Below are positions 1 through 12,000 of a stretch of DNA of 64,000 nucleotides, in pieces. This DNA is from Isoetes taiwanensis (Eukaryota > Streptophyta > Lycopodiopsida > Isoetales > Isoetaceae). Location of the stretch: positions 3,385,745 through 3,449,744 of the forward strand of contig JAJEKV010000039.1 of NCBI GenBank assembly GCA_021234155.1, given 5' to 3'. The notes beneath the pieces are model-generated. The model had not been told where the DNA came from. It made no database searches and saw only the letters and a list, made by a program, of their open reading frames with translations. Numbering within the stretch: the stretch's first letter is position 1; every line of letters starts with the position of its first letter. A program made the translations under genes and the position numbers.

Positions 1-47
1 CAATTTGGGCGGAGTTTCTTGTTGGGTTTTGCTGTCGGGTCCACTTA

Positions 48-1498
48 ATGCACAAGATGCAAATGGTGGTAGTTTTTTATATGATGTTGTTGATGTTGTT
101 AATGCTTCAAAGCCAAGCATTGGCAAGGATGAAATGCCCTCAAGGACTCATGGGCTTCGGAGATTCTTTAACTGATACAGGAAACTACCCAATCTTATAT
201 GCTCATTCACCCAACAACTTCCCTCCAAATGTCTATCTCAATTCAATTTCTGGACGTTCTGCTAACGGACTTACCATCCTTGATTATTTGAGTTTGTTTC
301 TTCTCTACTTTGATGTTCTTCACTTTACTTTACTTTACTTTACTTTATGGTTTTGCTTATTGCTCTTTATATGATCCACAGGCCTAGGTTTCAGGTTTGG
401 TTTGTCCAACCCAAGTTATAATAAAAGCGAATCAAACAAAGCAGACTATTCTTATGGAGCTAATTTCGCTGTTGCTTCTTCCACTGCTGAAGATGCAAAC
501 ATCTCAGTGCCTTACTACTTCTCAGTTCAAGTTGACCAATTTCTTCACTTTGTGAGAGAAGGGTATTTCTCGCCTCAACTAGTAGAGAATAGTCTTGTGT
601 ACATTTTCATAGGTATGAATGACATCTGGCAAAATGTGGGAAACTATAATAGTACTGTGGAGGAGCTTATGTCTACCATCGTGCCAAAAGCAACCGACGC
701 CATCATCAGAGGCACTCATGTGAGTATCATAGTATTGTGTATGATACTTATGATGATGATATGATATGATATGATATGGTAATTGTGATAATGATGGCGA
801 AACCTTTTCAGCTTTATTCTATGTAATCACTCTTTGATGCTTTTATAGAGGATGCATGAAGTAGGAGCACGAAATTTTTTTGTGCTTGGTCTCCCTGCAA
901 TGGGATGCCAATTTATGCTTGAGGGAATATCTGGCACAGGGTTTCCTTCAGACTATGACTCTCACAATTGTTTCAAGCCCCACAACAAAGTGGCAAGAAC
1001 TTACAACTTAGTACTTCGAGAGAAGATGGCGAGAGCCCAAGAGGAGCTAGCAAATTCTACGTTCATTTATGCCGACTTGTATCACTTTGCATAGGGATGT
1101 CTTTGAAAAGGTCCCATTTATTTTTGGTGAGGCTTCAAATTACCTTGTCTAGACAATTAAGGCTACCTTAATAACTTAGTGGAATTACCTTGTCTAGACA
1201 ATTAAGGCTACCTTAATAACTTAGTGGGAGTTTGGCAGGATTCACCGAGGACGGTGCTAAGTCACCATGTTGTGGAGGACATGGGGTTGGGACATATGGG
1301 CATCCTGTGCCATTATGCACGCACTCCCTTGTATGCTCAAGTCCTAATTCATTCATTAGTTGGGATGGCCTCCATTTTACGAATGCGTTCAATCGTCAAG
1401 TTTCCATGTCTTTCCTCACTGGTGGTTACATTGAACCAATTATTCAGGGTGGCTTCAATTGCAGCTTAGACTTCAGTAGGTTCTATTCATATGCCTAA
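48..1498 (+). CDS. GDSL-type esterase/lipase, four coding exons, one frame break
   Basis: Secreted SGNH-hydrolase family protein. Exons inferred from GT/AG sites and family blocks: 48-291, 382-719, 849-1126 and 1239-1498. The N-terminus has a hydrophobic signal peptide (residues about 5-25). Block I is FGDSLTDTGNY with the catalytic Ser. Block II is YGANFAVASSTA, block III is IGMNDIW, and block V is SWDGLHFT with the catalytic Asp/His pair. The residues CCGGHG before block V are also typical. Exons 1-2 join in phase. Near 1085-1096 the frame slips by one base, because the in-frame TAG at 1092 must be bypassed to reach DVFEKV. This is either an early pseudogene or a sequence error. The last intron (1127-1238) contains a perfect 45-bp tandem duplication. 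The substrate cannot be told from sequence. Confidence 0.8.
1138..1227. repeat. Perfect 45-bp tandem duplication
   Basis: Two identical 45-bp units occupy 1138-1182 and 1183-1227, inside the inferred last intron of the GDSL gene. The duplication is perfect, so it is recent or an assembly artefact. Confidence 0.9.
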
Positions 1499-1760
1499 AT
1501 TTGCAGTGGCCAATTTTACTTTGGTGGTTATCTTCTTAATAGAAGGATCTAACAATATCTTTAGTGGCAAAAAATAGCTCTTATGCATATACACGAACAT
1601 ATAGTTAAACATGGGATCCTATGTGCTTCAACTAGTTGGCTTGTATTAAATAAGGTGTCATTTCTTTTCTTCAACTAAATCGTACAATATGCATAAGGTT
1701 AATCCACCTTGGAAAGTGCATCTATTCCTTCTTTTCTTTGGTGGAGTCGAAAGGCAAAGC

Positions 1761-1972
1761 AAAACATCACCAAAGATCTAGGAAACCCCTCTCTTTTTAG
1801 TACCAATTTTACATATGGTAATCTCAATGTCAGAGGTCCCAAGTATAGAAGAATAGATTAAATAAATAGGCTGCACAAAACATCACCAAAGATCTAGGAA
1901 ACCCCTCTCTTTTTAGTACCAATTTTACATATGGTAATCTCAATGTCGAGGTCCCAAGTATAGAAGAATAGA
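1761..1972. repeat. Near-perfect direct repeat, about 97 bp, period 116
   Basis: Copy 1 at 1761-1857 and copy 2 at 1877-1972 are almost identical. They lie between the convergent 3' ends of the GDSL and aspartate kinase genes, so they may fall in 3' UTR or termination sequence. Confidence 0.85.
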
Positions 1973-2014
1973 CTTTAGAGGTCCCAAGGCTGCACTTTAT
2001 TTGTAGACTGCAGA

Positions 2015-5000
2015 TCAGATAACTCTTGTTGATACCTTTTCGTCATTCACCTTAATGGTGGAGCCTTTTCCAAAGAAGGCTGCATGCAAGGGTTCTACAA
2101 CACGTTTTGCCTCATTATCATTGACAACAAATGAGATATTTACCTGCATTAATAATTGCTAGGAATTAGATGTGTGGCATGTACAACAAACATGCAACCA
2201 GAAAAATGACATTTACTGTGGTGCAACAGATGTTAGAACACAAAGTGACTTACTTTTGAAGCACCTTGAGAAATCATTTGAACATTGACACCACATGCCT
2301 CAAATACATTGAAAACCTGATCAATCAAGTCTCACAGGTCAGTACATAACATTACACTGGAGAAGCAGCTGTATAACAATTTCATGGATGATATTAACAA
2401 GATTACCTTTTCCAAAATAAGTGACGAAAATTGAACATTCCCAATGAGTGATATTATTGATCGCCCCTGCAACAGCTTTACAACTGCAATTTTCTCGAGC
2501 TCCTCCACCACCCTATCTAGTTCCTATGTCATAAGGAAAATAATCTGGGTCTCATACATTTTGGAATTAATTCATATATGTAAGCATAAATGTCTGAAGA
2601 AGGCCTTCGTACTTGTTTTATTAGTTCCCGACTCCAGATCTTGATTGGATCAAGAGTCAAAGAGATGCTGACTTCGCTTGTTGCAACAACGTCTACAGAT
2701 ATCCCTAATCCTTCGAATATGGAGAAGACCTACCAATGTCAAAACAAGTTCAAGTTATGTTTTACACTGTCATAATGATTTGTGGTGAAGCTCTGAATAC
2801 CTTTGCCAGAAAACCATATTGACCTAGCATTCTTGTGCTAACAATGTCCAGCATTGTAACATTTTGTTTGATAACAATGCTCGTCAGCAATGCCTGCACC
2901 ATACATGGTCAGTTCAGTAGTCACATGCAGAATTCTCAAACTTCTGCCAGCACTAAAACCTTGCTCAGGTCGCGTGATTTCGTAATCAAAGTGTCCGGTG
3001 CATGTGGATTATATGAGTTTTTAACTCGAACTGGAACGTCAGATTCTCTTGCAGGCCTCATTGATTTGTGGATGCAAAACCTGAATGGTATGGTAAAAGA
3101 ATTGGCATGAGAAGATGTTTCATGCAGATATCATAAACAAATTATTTGCAGAATTAAATAACAAAACCTGAGCACCAAAATAGGCCAGTTCTTGAGCCTC
3201 CTCAAATGTAAGGTATGGCACCGGAAGGGCGCCAGGGTAAATATTTGGATCACATGTCAAGACACCATCAATATCCTTCCAGACCTAGGCATAGCAAAGC
3301 AATTATGGTATGGTTTTCCAGAGCTATGGCTGTCAAACATTAAATTCCCAAAGCCAACACTTAAAACCTGTATTTCTCTTAAGCCTAGTGCTTTTCCTAT
3401 AATAGTAGCCGTTAGATCACTTCCACCTCTGCCCAATGTTGTTGTTGCACCTGTCTTCTGGCCCTGATTTTAAATACACATATACATCGAGTAAATAATA
3501 CACAGAGAGAGAGAGCATGAAAAGGGAAGCAGATGGATGCATACCTTTCCCAGAAAACCTGTGATGATAGGCATAGCTGGATCTTGTTGCCAATCATAAT
3601 GCAACCTCTTTGCTACAGCCGGATATGTTGCCTCAAGCACTTCAGCATTTGTAAATTCATCTGTTGTGATTATTCCTATGTCAAATGCATCATACTGAAT
3701 CATATAGTGTGAGTAACTTATACTGAATCATATAAGCTCAAATGCATAAATACTACACCAGTTTCTGATCATCATAGTCAAGCAGGCCCTCATGACAGAT
3801 ATTTTGACAGCCCTAGCAATGCTAATTTGAACATATGTCTGCCGCTGGTTATATGCACTGGAATGGATCTGCTTAAATATGCTCACAGACATGACACCAT
3901 TCTGTATTGCCACCGACAACAACCAATAATATCACATGAAACCAACCTGTCTGGCCTTTATTCCAATCCTGTTTAAATAAGCAGCAAATATCCTCGTGGA
4001 CAGCCTTTCACCAAAAGAGGCAAGGTAGTCTCTTGTCAGACAGGTTAGTTCCTTCATCAGAGCAATCCCAGTAAGCAGTTGCTCCAATTCCTCCAATAAA
4101 TCTATATAGTGCAAAAACAAATATGAACAAGAACCAAGTTTTTCCAAATATTCAAGCCAAATGAATTTTGTACCTGAAACGACGTGATGGTCCAATCAAG
4201 GTCAGTCACTGTCCTATATAGCACATGGAAGCTCACCAGTCAAAGGAGAGGCCAAACAACGAAAAAGGGGAACGTTTATTTATTTATTTTTGTTTATTTT
4301 TTTTTTTTGGACGGGGGTTGTTGGGGAGGGATTCAACTTTCCGGGACTTAAGGACCACAGCAACAAAAGTAAGAAGACAAAAATGAGATAATCAATAAAA
4401 CATTAGGAACATAACGGCACTTGTTTCTACATGCTCTAACGGCAAGCATGCATATGCAGTGAATCAAAGCGGATTTTATTCATTTGGCTGCCCTAATAGA
4501 GAGTATGGACCAGTAATTCCTACATATAATTTTTGTACCAGTACAGTAGAGTCCTGATACGAATCTCACTCCCTTTGTAAGAGGCAGCACGGAATCTATG
4601 ATGCACTTCTGCAGCCTTGCTATCACAGTATGGCAGAAATCCTCCAATTTAAAGAATGATCCTTGCTGTACAGAACTGTCTGTCTAATATAAGATACTAT
4701 ATATATAGCAGATTTAAGCAGAAATGTTCCAAAGCGGTGCTGGATGCAAGTTACATAATAGCAGGGATAATTAAAAACATAAGCATCCAATAACCAATAG
4801 CAAGCTATAAGACAGTTACTTGAAAATAGCACAGACGCCATAAGGTAATCATGATAATGAAGGAGTAGCTTGATTTTGTAAAATAAAGATAAAATTTTGT
4901 AGTACAACATGACACGTGACATCTTGTTCAAGAAGCCACATGACATCTTGTTTTTATATAAGTACTACGTTATCAGCATACAGGAACTGCATCGCCAACC

Positions 5001-6347
5001 CTGCTATTGCTCTGATCAATTGCTATTTAAACCAATGCTGCCCAGCTCTCAACATTTCATTATACAATGGCAATGTCAAACTGTCAGTAGCTAGATTAGC
5101 CTAAAAATCTTCAGTAAGGATTTTATAGTCATTAGGTGGTCAATAATTGAGCAAAGCTCTTTTCAGATTCAAGACAGATAGCCTGTCAAGGCAATTGATA
5201 TAAAAGAAGAAGAAATAAGGCATCTCTATGGAGGAGATACTAGCTGCTAGAAGCCAGAAGTGCAAAATGGAGTTATACTAGCAATAGAACCGCAACAAAT
5301 TAAAAATGACCAGTATTTTGGACTACTTGCACCCCTTTGGGAGTTGCTTGTAACAAGATGCTCAATTGCAGTGCGTTTGTAGTTCTCTAAATGTTCTAAA
5401 TTTGCTTTCAACTGCATACCTGTAGTGAAGATCTTTGATAAATGTAAGCTCCTCAATAGAAGAACACGGTTAGCTCCACAACTAATTGCCTTTTCACCGG
5501 TCTGTAAGGAAAAGAGAACAACAATATGCAATTTTCAACAGAAAGAAAATTGAAGAAAGCTGCTGAGAGTCCATGACAGATGCATCACATACTTAGAAAT
5601 AGTTAAATAAGGAAACTTAGTCTATTTAGAACATGGAGTTATATCAAATATTTTCTCTCTCTTAAAAACTGTTTGTGATTGTGTTTTGCTGGTTATTGTA
5701 TTCATTTCACTTTTAAGATCCTTTACCCTTGCATTGTATATGAAATGCTATTGGCTTCCTTTTGTCGTTTTTATCATCATTAATGAGCCAATGAAACTAT
5801 TTGAGTCTGTGAACTCTGCATATCAGTATGTTTCTTGAGCCTGGCTCTCCTCGATGAATCTTCAAACCTGATTAGTTGTGGAAATAATGTGGCTTCACAG
5901 TTCAGAGAATTATCCTGTCATTTGTTCAATCCTTCAACTTCTATAATAGTTAATAGAAAATGATTAGCGAACCTGGAGGAGATGATTGGTGGTCTTCCCC
6001 ATTGCAGATAGAACAATGATAGGCCTTTCAAACGGAAAGCTTTGGATGAGCTTCGCGACCTCGTCCATCCTTGCTGCAGAAGCTACAGAAGAACCTCCAA
6101 ATTTCATTACACAGGTGAAATCGTTAGCAACAACTCCGTCATGCTTTTCGACCACCATCTCCCTTAGACCATCCTTGCAAGTAATCAAAAGGTTCCCTTG
6201 TGCCCTGGTTAAGCTCTTCGAGAAGGAAGATTTTGCAGCAAAAGAAGCGAAATTGAAACTGAAATTAGGACAAAAACTCTTTTGCTGCAGTGATGGAAGG
6301 AAGGCCACTGCATTGCTGGAACAAGCCTGGGTACAAAAGATCTCCAT
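2015..6347 (-). CDS. AK: Aspartate kinase, plastid, monofunctional; two 1-nt frame breaks
   Basis: Catalyses ATP-dependent phosphorylation of L-aspartate, the first step of the Lys/Thr/Met pathway in plastids. Exons (minus strand): 5973-6347, 5420-5501, 4174-4213, 3947-4090, 3545-3694, 3368-3463, 3168-3284, 2960-3080, 2801-2893, 2613-2729, 2407-2523, 2254-2316 and 2015-2143, about 546 codons, the usual length. A Ser-rich transit peptide (residues 1-75) precedes the kinase signature [32 protein letters not shown] and [13 protein letters not shown] follow. Two C-terminal ACT domains ([36 protein letters not shown]) would bind lysine for feedback control. Exon 2 lacks one T before [10 protein letters not shown], and exon 8 has one extra A after LHPQ. 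Splice sites and all other blocks are preserved. It could be a young pseudogene or an assembly error. Confidence 0.88.
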
Positions 6348-6386
6348 CGTTTTTTCCTTGCCTTTCTGGCGACCAAAAACGACGGC

Positions 6387-6393
6387 TTTTTAT
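6387..6393 (-). promoter_or_regulatory. Possible TATA box of the aspartate kinase gene
   Basis: On the minus strand this reads TATAAAA, about 40 nt upstream of the ATG at 6347. A start there would leave a very short 5' leader, so the assignment is weak. Confidence 0.3.
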
Positions 6394-6570
6394 AATCAAG
6401 GTCTAAAGGGGCTGCTGCTACAGATAGAAGTAATGGAGGTCTAAAGGGGCTGCTGACACTGCTGCAAGGCTAATGCCAATTCACTTAATGGGGAGATCCA
6501 CCAGAGTGTAAACTCTGTCATCAGATGGAGCTATTTTACCAACATTTGGTTGAATGCAAATTTGTTGGGT

Positions 6571-6650
6571 TGCCGGAAGGGCAAACCCTAGGGGTGTGGG
6601 TGAGGAATTGGCATATTCCATAAAATATGCCTATCATACGCTTGCTATTT
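6571..6650 (+). repeat. Diverged copy of the GGGTTGCC...GGCAAACCC repeat
   Basis: Begins GGGTTGCC, then GGCAAACCC, then a run of GGCATATTCC and ATATGCC motifs. This is the same order as in three other copies in the window (near 11876, 20459 and 30465). It is the most diverged copy and lies upstream of a foldback. Confidence 0.5.
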
Positions 6651-6726
6651 GCTCCGGATGCAAGTCAGACGAGTGAGATTGGCCTTGGAGCTATGCAACT
6701 CGTCAGACGGTCACGATTGCTTACAT

Positions 6727-6859
6727 GAATGACCTCTTGCTTCAAATTCCGAAGTGGAAGCGGTGGCGACGCGCTGCAAATTCTGGGGTGAAAGCAGTGC
6801 TGACGCGCGAAGTGTGGAGGCACTGCTAACACCCCAGAATTTCAAGCAAGAGGTCATTC
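6727..6859. repeat. Foldback / hairpin element
   Basis: The 23-bp arms at 6727-6749 and 6837-6859 are inverted complements with one mismatch. A second, inner pair is perfect over ATTCTGGGGTG (6780-6790 with 6830-6840) and AGCAGTGC (6793-6800 with 6820-6827). The right arm is the contiguous complement of both left arms, so the structure is one long hairpin with a bulge of about 30 nt on the left side. It could be a foldback MITE or a miRNA-like precursor. Confidence 0.7.
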
Positions 6860-6989
6860 TTGAAACGTGAAATTAAAGGTAGCAGCAATTCAGAAGGGTG
6901 AAATCGGCCAGAATGGAAGATGAATCGGCAAGGTAAAAATGCAAGAATGCATGTGAAAACTCGAAAAGCTCCGCGAAGGAAGAACGCAG

Positions 6990-7440
6990 AGTAAAATTTT
7001 AGTCGGCATTTGCTTTAAAAATTTGCGAGGCCACCAATTTAAGAGGGTATAATATTTAACAAGAAATTGAAGTAAAGCTTGTAACTGAAATTGTAGTATT
7101 CTCAAAACGTGAAGATGAAATCTCCATATTCACATGCAAAATTTATAATCTGTTTTTAAGACTCAGTTATGTACAAAAGTATGAGTGATGAGAGAGGGAT
7201 CCAGCACATCATCGTATTCATTTATGCCATCCTCATCACCTTCACTTCTTTCACTGTCACTCGAGGAAGTGCTTGGGTTGTCTTCCTCATTACTATCAAC
7301 AGATGGTGAAGCATTGCCACCACCACTCCCTTCTTCATCCTCTTCCTCGTAATTACAAGCCTTTTTAAGCAAATTGATAGTCCTCTGGCGTAGACGATTG
7401 TCAGATTTCAATTTAAAATTATAGCACAATATAGTCACGT
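6990..7440 (-). mobile_element. Decayed element with acidic C-terminal tail (copy A)
   Basis: The minus-strand ORF at 7163-7438 (91 aa) begins with a basic stretch (LRQRTINLLKKA) and becomes Glu/Asp/Ser-rich. It ends DDVLDPSLITHTFVHN. The same tail and about 180 bp of downstream sequence recur on the + strand at 61366-61620. An acidic tail after a basic helix resembles the end of hAT-like transposases, but no catalytic domain is seen, so the superfamily is uncertain. Confidence 0.5.
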
Positions 7441-8047
7441 CATTAAGGTTCAGCTCATCTCTACAACATTGGCTACTAACTGGTAGCTGGTATGGTGCTA
7501 TGTTTGAGATCAGACAAACGCAAAGAGCTTTGGGGAAACTGGTTTTAAGTTAGTACAAAAGATCTCCTCTTTAACTCCAAAAAGATAAATATATACTCAA
7601 ATTTCCAGGCCTAGATATAGCTACTTTAAGGATCGAACAGACTGGTATGAGCAATCTGAAGACAGTGCTTAGCTTGATCATAATCCTGCAAGGTATATAT
7701 AGAGCAAGAGCTTCTCTAGAAAAGCTAAACACATTATTACCTTGCAGGATTATAAAATGAAGCTACGAAGTGTCCTCAAATGAACTGTCTTCAGGATTTA
7801 TATGTTAGAAATTTCCAAATGGACCACGTAGCAGCTCAACCTGACGGCAAACGCTTCGAAAAATCATCAGAAATGTACTGATGCCCATAATTATTTGCAA
7901 TTCCTCATCAGTTAGTTGAAGAGCTCTATCTAAGCAACAGAGAAACTGAAAACAAATGCAAATGCATGTGTCATAGCTCTCAAGACTTTCCCACTGTTTA
8001 AATTCAATGTTGGGATGCCAGTATTGCAGTGGAAAAGAATAGAATAA

Positions 8048-9233
8048 AGAATATGTAACAAAATAACAGGGGGTTCCAGGGGATTTGATATGGATATAAA
8101 AGATAACAATTCCCGAAACCATAGTCCATATATCCCTAAAACAATTGAATGGGTTGTTATAAAAAAAAATAGATCTAAGATAAAAATAATCACATTAGCT
8201 CACTGGGTATATTGGTTAAAGTAGTCTTATTAGGACATTGAGTTATTTTGGTAGAGGTTCGAGACTATGTATTTCATATTCTAATATCTTAGGCAAAGCC
8301 GTATAGAGATTCGATATTCTCTCAAAACCTTAGACGAAATCGTATTTCAAATTCATAGATGCCTCCAATAAAAAATGACTATAAGTGAAACTAGAGGTGC
8401 TCACAGTCCCCAATATACGATCTGGGTCATATGATCGACGAATCCGATCACTGTGGTAGTCAGGGTGCACCTCGTTTAGAATATATAGCAAAATAACAGG
8501 GGATTCTAGGGAATTTGATATGGATATAAAAGATAACAATTCCTGAAACCATAGTCCATATATCCTTAAAACAATTGAATGGGTTGTTATAAAAAAAAAA
8601 AATAGGAAATAAAAAAGAATCACATTAGCTTATTGGGTATATTGGTTAAAGTAGTCTTATTAGGACATTGAGTTATTTTGGTAGAGGTTCGAGCCCTCGT
8701 ATTTCATATTCTAATATCTTAAACAAAGCCGTATAGAGATTCGATATTCTCTCAAAACCTTAGGCGAAATCGTATTTCAAATTTCAAAATCATAGGTGCC
8801 TCCAATCATAAATGACTATAAGCGAAACGAGAGGTACTCACAGTCCCCACATACGATCTGGGTCATAGGATCGACGAATTCGACGACTGCGGTAGTCCAT
8901 GGTGCACCTCGTTTAGAATATGTAGCAAAATAACAGGGGGTTCCAGACGATTTGATATGGATATAAAAGATAACAATTCCTAAAACTCCCTAAAATAATT
9001 GAATGGGTTGTTATAAAAAAAAAATAGCTTTAAGATAAAAAATAATCACATTAGCTCATTGGGTATATTGGTTAAAGTAGTCTTATTAGGATATTGAGTT
9101 ATTTTGGTAGAGGTTCGAGCCCCCGTATTTCATTTTCTAATATGTTAGGCAAAGCCGTATAGAGATTCGATGCTCTCAAAGCCTTAGGCGAAATCGTATT
9201 TCAAATTTCAAATAGGTTCCTCCAATCATATGT
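8048..9233 (+). repeat. Tandem array, three units of about 430 bp, each with tRNA-like A and B boxes
   Basis: Units start at 8048, 8478 and 8915 (periods 430 and 437); the third is shortened. Each carries a sequence like an RNA polymerase III box A (TTAGCTCATTGGG, at 8196, 8636 and 9051) and about 50 bp later a box B (GGTTCGAGCCC, at 8256, 8686 and 9112). The first box B is mutated. This is the layout of a tRNA-derived SINE head embedded in a tandemly duplicated block. A-rich runs precede each head. No complete tRNA is present. Confidence 0.75.
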
Positions 9234-10329
9234 ATTGCATAGTTCGTTAACTTTGATTTCTAGTAATCACATGGCGATCAGAATTCACAAATAAACTAGA
9301 TATAGCTTCTTTGTTAAGGTATATTTTCGGTGATCTACTTAGAAAGATGAATGCATCTCCTGAGCATTCAATTTAGTCTTTGAATATGTATAGCTGCCAT
9401 TTGTCGACCTCGTCCCATCTCCCCGGGGCCTCCTCCCCCGGCCCCCAAAGCTGTTAAAAGTCCTCTTGCCAAGCCAAATCTTATACGTTGCATAAATTTG
9501 ATGGATACTCTAGATATGTTCGAGCTTCATGACATGCCATATGAGCGTAGTTTTGCTTGTCAAACCCCAATTACTTGAAAAAAAATGGTGACGCACAGCA
9601 ACTGTAATACTATATTATTATATGACTTGAAATGATGTCAGTAAACTGTAAAAAGTGTATATACTTTGAGGAATATGGTCATTGACACTACAGAAGATAC
9701 CAGTTCGTAACTTGGCATGCTATATTCAATATAGTAATTGCTGACTACTTCCATTGCACATTAGTACAAAATGCACCATATCTTTAGAACTCTACATCAC
9801 CTCAGGATATGCAAAACCATGATGGAAAAATACTTACAATAATTTCAAATACTCTTTTGGGAAAAATATGTGCACGCTCTGTGGATATAAATGGTCTAGC
9901 AAAAATGGATACAAATATACATGCTCCAATATGAAACCATGTTACATTTTGGTTGAGAACAAGGTACAAAGCAGTTCCCAAACAACATTATGCAACCAGT
10001 AAGCAAATCATTTTACATAAGTTCATAACTGCATGTGAGTATCATGTTGTGAATTAGATAAAATAGAGTTACTAGTTAATACTAGTATGCTTTAATTCAG
10101 TAGCTACTTTAAGAGTTGAAATAAGTATATGATAAAATCAATACCATAAACAAGTGTAATAGACAATTATTAACAAGCATAGTAAATAACCATGTGCAAA
10201 ACCATCACACACTTGCAAAATCCAACATAGCTTTTGAACTAGCTATAAAAAACTTGGGTGCATTAAAATCGTGTTAAGGAAACATATATGACAACAATAA
10301 CTAGTATGTGAAATCATCCTAAAGTATAA
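9234..10329. other. AT-rich non-coding stretch, no gene seen
   Basis: No ORF with recognisable similarity. A C/G-rich patch near 9415-9450 stands out from the AT-rich background. Probably decayed transposon sequence. Confidence 0.5.
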
Positions 10330-10359
10330 CTAGTAAACGTGTGCCCGGCGTTGTCGGGC
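10330..10359 (-). mobile_element. Helitron 3' terminus (minus orientation)
   Basis: Read on the minus strand it gives a hairpin GCCCGACAACGCCGGGC (10343-10359), a 9-nt spacer, then CTAG (10330-10333) followed by T. Hairpin plus CTRR next to a host T is the canonical Helitron 3' end. The element body should extend to higher coordinates. I could not place its 5' TC end, and 10360-11760 shows no Rep/helicase coding. Confidence 0.7.
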
Positions 10360-11875
10360 TAATGTCCTGACATGTGTTTTTGCTCGGCCTTTAACGTCCA
10401 TATGTGCAACTTCGACCGCAGCACATAAGCTTGCAAAAATGTACATGGTTTTCTCTTATAGTTATTTTTGTTGTTGAAATTGTTTAATAACAGTGTTATC
10501 AATGTATTAACTTTACGTTTAAAGGATGAGTTTCATAGAATGAATGAATGTAGGGAACATAATCTTTTATAAAGAATGTGGGGGCTAACTAAACCTTTAT
10601 CTATAGTAGAAAATTTGAGAAGGGACCCAAAACTTATGCTCAAAATGTCACGCTTAGACATAGTTAAATACATCAACAAAAGATAGGTATAGATATGCAA
10701 AACATAAATTTCATCCTAGTTCATTGACATACTTTTGTTTATGATGGAACTCTAAATATGCATCTCCACATGATGCACACCAAACTTTCTTGAATGGTTC
10801 CATGATATCTTCGCTTCTTCTACAGATAAAATCTAGCCGATGTAAAAGTGAAATGCATATGCGAGTCATTGATTCGAACGGTCCATGATGTCTCGCGACT
10901 ATCAGTTACGTGAGACTACTCGAAGGCATGCTCGTATAATGGAACCAGCTATCGCCTTAAAACAAAACCATTTGTAGACACTAAAATGCCAATTTGTCAA
11001 TGGACAATGTCGTTTGCCATATGATAAAAGAGACAAATAATTGGAGATTACTCAAAGCACTACCTTAACCAATAGGTAAATACATGTTCTCTATCCTCCA
11101 CCTACGTACCTTTCTCATAGCACATCCTTGTAAACGACGTTCACTTGGGTGGACTTCAGTAAATAGGAAGTCATCAATTAGCTGGATGAGGTGCTCCATT
11201 TAACAATCGTGTCAGTGCAAAATATTTTTCGACCTTTACAATGAGCTTTTCAATTTCCACGCTTGCTACCCTATGCACATGAGAAAGTATTTCCGTTCCC
11301 ATTGATACCCTAACCCAAGAGCACACATGACAAAAGTAACACTGGGGACGTGCTAATTCTTGTCACATTGGTGAGCAAAGACATACTGGGACCAAAATAT
11401 GTGTGCAGCATATTTCCATTAATTTTTGCTTAGACAGGAACCTACTTTCTGCTAGACTACAATTCTTCACGACTTATTTTTGCATACAATGAAGCAAAAT
11501 CATCTTCTGGTATTCACTTTTAAAATGGCCCTTTCCCTATGGAATCTATGAATGGAATGTCATAAATTAATACCATTGAGAGCATTATTTGCAGATTGTA
11601 TGCAAATAAACTTGTTAAAAAAAAATGCATGAGATTATCGCTATTAAAGACAAAGTTGTAATTTTTGATATGGTCATTTATTCAGCCTGAAGGTCAAATC
11701 ATAAACATTACATATCAATCTTGTATTAGCACCTTATTTGCCTTGAGATCTCTATAATTAAATCCATGTCGTGCATATGTAGAAACATATGTTTGTATGA
11801 TTTTCAAATTAAGTTTGGCCTTATAAAGTGCGTACTGTTGGGTTCCAACATGAAAGATGGTTTTATTATTATTTT
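10360..11875. other. Non-coding, probable body of the minus-strand Helitron and flanks
   Basis: AT-rich, without recognisable coding. Likely non-autonomous Helitron filler, inferred only from the terminus at 10330-10359. Confidence 0.35.
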
Positions 11876-12000
11876 TGGGTTGCCCCTAGGGGGCAAACCC
11901 TCGTTTTGGGCATATCCAGGTATATGCCAGCATATGCCTAGCATATGCTGGTGACTGCTCCAAACTGGCTACTGCCATAAACTCTCGGTCATCCAGCCCC
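11876..12000 (+). repeat. GGGTTGCCCC palindromic repeat (copy 2)
   Basis: Starts GGGTTGCCCC, a short loop, then GGGGCAAACCC. About 90 bp follow with repeated CATATGCC/GGTATATGCC motifs and a TGGTGACTGCT block. The copies at 20346-20459 and 30340-30466 (both minus) align over about 130 bp. It directly abuts the receptor-kinase ectodomain, in the same orientation. Confidence 0.75.

Noticed and set aside
7930-8623. Paired hydrophobic minus-strand ORFs (FFFITTHSIVL...)
   Set aside because: They are translations of the tandem repeat units, not genes.
8196-9122. tRNA genes
   Set aside because: Only A and B boxes are recognisable; no acceptor or anticodon stem can be formed, so SINE-like heads fit better.
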